From Lachnospiraceae bacterium (lineage in GTDB: Bacteria > Bacillota > Clostridia > Lachnospirales > Lachnospiraceae): a stretch of DNA of 64,000 nucleotides. Location of the stretch: contig SVEZ01000013.1 of NCBI GenBank assembly GCA_015057115.1, positions 1 to 64,000 on the forward strand, written 5' to 3'. Positions 59,702 to 64,000 of the stretch are shown here, one piece after another; position 1 is the stretch's first letter, and every line of letters begins with the position of its first letter. The notes under the pieces were generated by a model. That model had not been told where the DNA came from, did not search any database, and worked only from the letters and a program-made list of their open reading frames with translations. The position numbers and the translations under genes were made by a program.

Positions 59702-60853
59702 ATGAAAAGGGCAGAAGTATATATTCATATTCCGTTTTGTGTGAAAAAGTGCGATTATTGTGATTTTTTGTCTTATCCGTCAAATGAAGAAGCAAGAAAG
59801 GAGTATCTTGGCATGCTCCTTTCCGAAATACGTACCTGTGCGTGGGCAACAGAGGGAGTCTCTGTGCCCACGATTTTTATTGGTGGAGGAACCCCTTCTT
59901 TATTAAGTGGGGAAGAAATCGGCGAAATCATGGAAGCGGTAAGAAGTGTTTTTGAAATTGAGGAAAATGCGGAAATCACCATGGAGGTAAATCCCGGGAC
60001 TTTAACGGCAGAGAAATTAGCAGGATATAAGGATGCGGGAATCAATCGATTAAGCATTGGTTTGCAGTCGGCACAGAACGAAGAATTAAAGCTTTTGGGG
60101 CGGATTCATACCTATGAGGAGTTTTTGGAAAGTTTTAAATTGGCAAGGGAAGCCGGTTTTACCAATATTAATGTGGATATTATGAGCGCCTTACCGGGAC
60201 AGAAGCTTTCTACCTATGAAGATACGTTGGAAAAGGTATGCCGGCTGAATCCGGAGCATATTTCGGCCTACAGCTTGATTATTGAGGAGGAGACTCCTTT
60301 TTATGAGAGTTACAAAGAGGATGAGGAAATCCGGGAAAAAGGCGGACAACCCAAGGTACTGCCATCAGAGGATGAAGAACGTGCCATGTATGAGGCGACG
60401 AAGAAAATTTTGGCACAGTACGGCTATGAACGTTACGAGATTTCCAATTATGCCAAGGAAGGATATGAGTGTAAGCACAATATTGGATATTGGATTCGGG
60501 AAAATTATATTGGATTTGGCCTTGGTGCGGCATCTCTTTATGATAATGTTCGGTATTCCAATAAAGACAGTCTGTGGCTTTACATGCATGGAGAAAACCG
60601 CAAAACAGCAGAAGCGATTTCGGAAAACGGCCAGATGGAAGAAACCATGTTTCTGGGGCTTCGTATGGACACAGGAGTTTCAATTTCAGAATTTGAGGAA
60701 AATTTTCATGTATCCATGGATGAAATCTATGGAGAAGTGCTGAAGCGATTGGAGGAGCAGAAGCTGATTACAAGAGAGAATGATCGGATCCGGTTAACGG
60801 AATACGGTCGCGATGTGAGTAATGTGGTTTTGGCAGAATTTCTGTTGAAATAA
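59702..60853 (+). CDS. hemW: Heme chaperone HemW (radical SAM, CPO-like)
   Basis: Radical SAM protein related to oxygen-independent coproporphyrinogen oxidase; HemW members insert heme into targets. Seen: 383 residues; FCVKKCDYCDF with CxxxCxxC (about residues 12-19); GGGTPSLLSGEEI; EVNPGTLTAEKL; NRLSIGLQS; SAYSLIIEEETPFY. The C-terminal HemW domain is present. No CxxxCxxCxC motif seen, as expected for HemW rather than HemN. It abuts lepA, as in most Firmicutes; hrcA, normally next, is absent. Confidence 0.93.
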   Translation: MKRAEVYIHIPFCVKKCDYCDFLSYPSNEEARKEYLGMLLSEIRTCAWATEGVSVPTIFIGGGTPSLLSGEEIGEIMEAVRSVFEIEENAEITMEVNPGTLTAEKLAGYKDAGINRLSIGLQSAQNEELKLLGRIHTYEEFLESFKLAREAGFTNINVDIMSALPGQKLSTYEDTLEKVCRLNPEHISAYSLIIEEETPFYESYKEDEEIREKGGQPKVLPSEDEERAMYEATKKILAQYGYERYEISNYAKEGYECKHNIGYWIRENYIGFGLGAASLYDNVRYSNKDSLWLYMHGENRKTAEAISENGQMEETMFLGLRMDTGVSISEFEENFHVSMDEIYGEVLKRLEEQKLITRENDRIRLTEYGRDVSNVVLAEFLLK

Positions 60854-60905
60854 AGTAAGAAACGGGACTGCACCGGCAGTACCGGAGGGAAAAAGGAGAA
60901 GAAGC

Positions 60906-62888
60906 ATGAAGAGAGTGGAAAAGGAAGACATTTTGAAGTACCGTTTTTTGTCGGCGGTAAAGTATGCACCAAGGGGGGAGGCGGCAGCCTTTGTGGTAAG
61001 CAACGCCAACAAAGAGGACAACAGCTATGAAGGGGATATCTGGGTTTACGAAAAAGGAAAGGTAAGACAGCTTACCGCGTTACATAAGGAAAGAAGCTTT
61101 TACTGGGAGGATGAGGAAAACATCCTGTTTCCTGCTGCAAGAAGTGAGCGGGAGAAAAAGCAGGCAAAAGAGGCTCCCTTCGGCGTTACGAATTTTTACC
61201 GGATTAACATTCACGGTGGTGAGGCGAAAAAAGCTTTTTCCCTGCCCATCAGCGTAGCGGACTATAAGGAAGTGGACAAGGATACGTTGCTGCTTTTAGG
61301 CGAGATTGATGTGAACTATCCGGACTACTACAAGCTGCCGGTAAAGGAGCAGGACAAGATCGCCAAGACCGTAAAAGAAGAAAAGGACTACGAAGTTTTC
61401 ACGGAAAGCCCCTTCTGGTTTAACGGCGCCGGTGTGGTAAACGGGAAACGGCAGGCCATGTTTTTATATAAGAGGAAAAGCGGAAAGCTTACAAGGATTT
61501 CCGCTCCGACCATGGATGTCGGCAGTCCGGTCATAATTGATAAGAAAATTTTCTTTATCGGATCGGATTTTGAGACGATAAGACCAATGTCCGGTGATAT
61601 TTATTGCTATGATTTGGGAAGCGGTAAAACGGAAAAGTTAAAAGAAGCCGGCAGCTTTTGTCTGTATCAGTTAGTGGATGCAAAAGGAAAGCTGTGGGTA
61701 ATCGGCTCTCCCTGTGATAAACATGGATTGAATCAGAATGCTTTATTCTATACGCTGGAAAATGGCAGGCTGGTGGAGCGTTTTGATCCCAAGGACAGCC
61801 TTTACAACAGTGTGGGAAGCGACTGCCGCTTAGGTGGTGGCGATCAGGAGCAGATGGCGGATCGGTACTATTATGTTTCCACCAGAAGAAATGCGGCAAA
61901 CCTGTATGCCCTGACCGGGGATTTCAAGGAAACGCCGGTGATTGAAAAAGAGGGCGGCGTGGACTGCTTTTCCGTAAAGGAAGACGGTTCGGAAATTCTG
62001 TTGGTAGGTATGTTTGATATGAAGCTGCAGGAGTTGTACCGCCTGGATGGGAAAAAAGGTTTAAAGCAGATCACCCATTTTAACGACGCCATTTTGAAGA
62101 ACCGCTACGTGGCACAGCCGGAGAAGCTGACGGTCATGTCGGAGGGCGTAGACATTGACGGATGGGTATTAAAGCCCATGGATTTTGATGAAAAGAAAAA
62201 ATATCCGGCTATCTTTGATGTACACGGCGGTCCGAAAACCGTTTACGGCGAAGTCTTTTATCACGAAATGCAGTACTGGGCGTCGGAAGGTTACTTTGTA
62301 TTCTTCTGTAATCCTACGGGGTCCGACGGTCGCGGCGATGAATTTGCGGATATCCGGGGAAAGTACGGCACCATTGATTATAAGAATTTAATGGATTTTA
62401 TGGACGGTGTTTTGAAAAAATATCCCCAGATTGATGAAAAAAGAGTAGGGGAAACCGGCGGTTCCTATGGCGGCTTTATGACCAACTGGATTGTGGGTCA
62501 TACGAATCGTTTCGCCTGTGCCGCAACCCAGCGCTCCATTTCCAACTGGGTGAGCTTTTATGGAATCTCCGATATCGGACCGGATTTTTCCATGGATCAG
62601 ACCGGCGGTGATATTGAAGAAAATATAGAAAAGATGTGGGAGCATTCTCCGTTAAAATATGCTTCCAACGTCAAAACACCAGTACTCTTCATTCATTCGG
62701 ATGAGGATTATCGTTGTCCAATGTCCCAGGGCATCCAGTTTTACACGGCATTAGCCCAGCGTGGTGTGCCTGTAAGAATGTGCCTTTTCCACGGAGAAAA
62801 TCATGAACTGTCCAGAAGCGGCAAGCCGACGCACAGACTTCGCCGGTTGACGGAAATTACAAACTGGATGGAGAAATATCTGAAATAA
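60906..62888 (+). CDS. S9-family serine peptidase (acylaminoacyl/dipeptidyl peptidase type)
   Basis: A 660-residue cytoplasmic peptidase (no signal peptide). Seen: N-terminal beta-propeller (about 1-400) and C-terminal alpha/beta hydrolase domain with VHGGPKTVYG oxyanion loop, GGSYGGFMT (Ser520), HSDEDYRCP (Asp599) and GENHELS (His633), a full catalytic triad. Cleaves short peptides or acylated N-terminal residues; exact specificity unclear. Ribosome site AAAAAGGAG. It ends at the large foldback element. Confidence 0.93.
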   Translation: MKRVEKEDILKYRFLSAVKYAPRGEAAAFVVSNANKEDNSYEGDIWVYEKGKVRQLTALHKERSFYWEDEENILFPAARSEREKKQAKEAPFGVTNFYRINIHGGEAKKAFSLPISVADYKEVDKDTLLLLGEIDVNYPDYYKLPVKEQDKIAKTVKEEKDYEVFTESPFWFNGAGVVNGKRQAMFLYKRKSGKLTRISAPTMDVGSPVIIDKKIFFIGSDFETIRPMSGDIYCYDLGSGKTEKLKEAGSFCLYQLVDAKGKLWVIGSPCDKHGLNQNALFYTLENGRLVERFDPKDSLYNSVGSDCRLGGGDQEQMADRYYYVSTRRNAANLYALTGDFKETPVIEKEGGVDCFSVKEDGSEILLVGMFDMKLQELYRLDGKKGLKQITHFNDAILKNRYVAQPEKLTVMSEGVDIDGWVLKPMDFDEKKKYPAIFDVHGGPKTVYGEVFYHEMQYWASEGYFVFFCNPTGSDGRGDEFADIRGKYGTIDYKNLMDFMDGVLKKYPQIDEKRVGETGGSYGGFMTNWIVGHTNRFACAATQRSISNWVSFYGISDIGPDFSMDQTGGDIEENIEKMWEHSPLKYASNVKTPVLFIHSDEDYRCPMSQGIQFYTALAQRGVPVRMCLFHGENHELSRSGKPTHRLRRLTEITNWMEKYLK

Positions 62889-62896
62889 ACCGGTAG

Positions 62897-63069
62897 GAGC
62901 CGGAAGGTTCCCTTGCATGGACGCTTGCGCTTAACCTCCGACGTAACGGTACATAACCTTCGGGGATGCGGATTCCCTCCCGTGAAGCTGCGCTTCCCGG
63001 AGCGAACCTGCATCCCCGAAGCTAAGTACCGACGTCTGCGAATACCATGCATAGGGATCCTTCCGGCTC
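62897..63069. repeat. Large nested inverted repeat (about 170 bp foldback)
   Basis: Seen: an outer pair (62897-62920 with 63045-63069, about 20 of 24 matching) and an inner pair (62947-62969 with 63010-63032, about 19 of 22 matching, with further short matches beyond). The apex is 62970-63009, which has its own small hairpin. It lies between convergent genes, has no good T-run and no coding sense. It may act as a bidirectional terminator, a structured RNA, or be the trace of a small non-autonomous mobile element. Confidence 0.75.
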
Positions 63070-63133
63070 TCATACGTTTATCTCAGACACTAGGATACCA
63101 GTCGAGCGTCCACGGACAGGGACGGGCAGAATG

Positions 63134-63949
63134 TTAGCACTGCTGCAGAAATTCTGCGAATATCTCATTGAATTCTTCCGCGTAATCCCAGAACATCATG
63201 TGGCATCCAAGGGTATGGATTTTCATATTGGGAGCCAGTGTTTTCATATAGCTTTCCGCTGCACCGTTCCAGCGCTTGGCTACCATGAATTCGCTGTGGC
63301 AGGTGGAGCAGTTATCCGCAAGGCGTACTTCTTCCCGGAAATCGCCGCTCTGTCCGATGGCATATTCTGCTACTGCCAGATAATATGGCATGGTGGCGGT
63401 TCCTTCTATGAATTGATAGTCTTCTTCGGTCAGCTTTTTTTCTAGCATATAATTTCTTACCATCATGGGGATTACCCGGGCCAGGCCTTCTTTTGTCCGG
63501 ACATCCTGAATGATCTGGGCAGTATGTTTTGCATCTCCCTCTACCCAATCCTCCGGAAATTCCGGGAAACCCTGGGGTGGCTGGTCGATATTGAATAATC
63601 CTTTTACGTGCTCAATGCCCCATTCACGGATCACAGCCCAGGTTTCAAAGGCACCGTAGGACCATCCACAAAAAATGACATTGTCTAAGCCCAGTTTTTG
63701 GCAAAGGGCAATGATGTCTTTTGCATGGGTGATGTGGTCCAGGCCTACCGGAGTCTGGGTGGACTTCCCATGTCCACGAGGGTCAATGGCAATCACCCGG
63801 TAACCCTTTGAAAAAAATTCTATCTGTTTTTTAAATACATCGCAGGAAAAAATCCAGCCCGGAATAAAGACAACGGGCTGTCCTTCTCCTTCGTCATAGT
63901 AATGAATGGAAATATCTTTTTCTGTTTCAAAATAGTGGTCTGTAAACAT
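63134..63949 (-). CDS. Alpha/beta hydrolase
   Basis: A 271-residue hydrolase of unknown substrate. Seen: oxyanion part VVFIPGWIFS; IDPRGHGKST; nucleophile in CGWSYGAF (Ser97); cap domain about 130-200; histidine in LGCHMMFWDY (His250); acid likely near residue 220. The sequence resembles non-heme chloroperoxidase/proline-iminopeptidase-type hydrolases. Minus strand, convergent with the S9 peptidase gene. Good ribosome site (AGGGGGGCGG). Confidence 0.88.
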   Translation of the reverse strand: MFTDHYFETEKDISIHYYDEGEGQPVVFIPGWIFSCDVFKKQIEFFSKGYRVIAIDPRGHGKSTQTPVGLDHITHAKDIIALCQKLGLDNVIFCGWSYGAFETWAVIREWGIEHVKGLFNIDQPPQGFPEFPEDWVEGDAKHTAQIIQDVRTKEGLARVIPMMVRNYMLEKKLTEEDYQFIEGTATMPYYLAVAEYAIGQSGDFREEVRLADNCSTCHSEFMVAKRWNGAAESYMKTLAPNMKIHTLGCHMMFWDYAEEFNEIFAEFLQQC

Positions 63950-63978
63950 AGCCGCCCCCCTTGATTTTTCTACTACCT

Positions 63979-63984
63979 ATCATA
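63979..63984 (-). promoter_or_regulatory. -10 element of the alpha/beta hydrolase gene
   Basis: Seen: TATGAT on the minus strand, 30 bp before the start codon. The matching -35 would fall past the window end and cannot be checked. Confidence 0.45.
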
Positions 63985-64000
63985 CCACAGGTTGGGGAGA

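Noticed and set aside
62913-63445. Plus-strand frames across the foldback and the alpha/beta hydrolase gene
   Set aside because: They are antisense to a clear gene or fall in the inverted repeat, with peptides of no family likeness.

Overview
The window looks like chromosome from an anaerobic, endospore-forming Clostridia, most likely a Lachnospiraceae. Spore genes (spoVAC, spoVAD, spoVAE, gpr, spoIIP) sit beside strictly anaerobic functions: class III ribonucleotide reductase, a 2-hydroxyacyl-CoA dehydratase-type reductase with its ATP-driven activase, and NAD-type dihydroorotate dehydrogenase (PyrD/PyrK). The genus cannot be decided. I see no rRNA, tRNA, CRISPR array, prophage or intact insertion sequence.

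Layout. (1) 1-0.9 kb is scrap DNA: a small holin-like toxin gene with an apparent antisense RNA, a decayed esterase and three tandem hairpin repeats. (2) 0.9-9.3 kb is a broken-up spoVA cluster: spoVAC, spoVAD and spoVAE are separated by pckA, an alanyl-tRNA editing gene, a NatAB-like ABC exporter and a flavin reductase. (3) 9.4-13.2 kb has an Rpn-family nuclease gene with no normal start codon, a DUF1284 gene, a TPR lipoprotein and hflX. (4) 13.3-31.9 kb is metabolic core: nrdD with a fused redoxin domain; pyrC-F-K-D; aroF-B-A plus a three-domain chorismate mutase/shikimate dehydrogenase/shikimate kinase gene; pyrE with three small membrane proteins; an M29 aminopeptidase; purE-M-N-D. (5) 32-43 kb is signalling and competence: a 1,396-residue hybrid kinase with a stand-alone response regulator, comEA, a two-component pair, a GerMN lipoprotein and comEC. 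(6) 43-48.7 kb has hicAB, a CapA-like lipoprotein, holA, gpr, rpsT and spoIIP. (7) 48.8-54.5 kb is a selenium-linked cluster: selD, yedF, DUF3343, dehydratase activase, cysteine desulfurase-like enzyme, dehydratase-like protein and a second DUF3343. (8) 54.5-57.8 kb is accessory DNA. (9) 57.9-64 kb has lepA, hemW, an S9 peptidase, a 170-bp foldback and an alpha/beta hydrolase.

How they fit together. comEA, comEC, holA, rpsT, gpr, spoIIP, lepA and hemW form a neighbourhood often kept together in Clostridia; here it is opened in several places by lineage-specific cargo. The most interesting cargo is region 7, where selenophosphate synthesis and candidate selenium-carrier proteins are overlapped or closely spaced with an ATP-driven low-potential reductase pair. 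Other good leads are the type I toxin-antitoxin locus at the left edge, the tri-domain shikimate enzyme, the NrdD-redoxin fusion, the self-contained phosphorelay kinase and several unexplained structured repeats. All assignments are from reading translated sequence and motifs; no database search was run.
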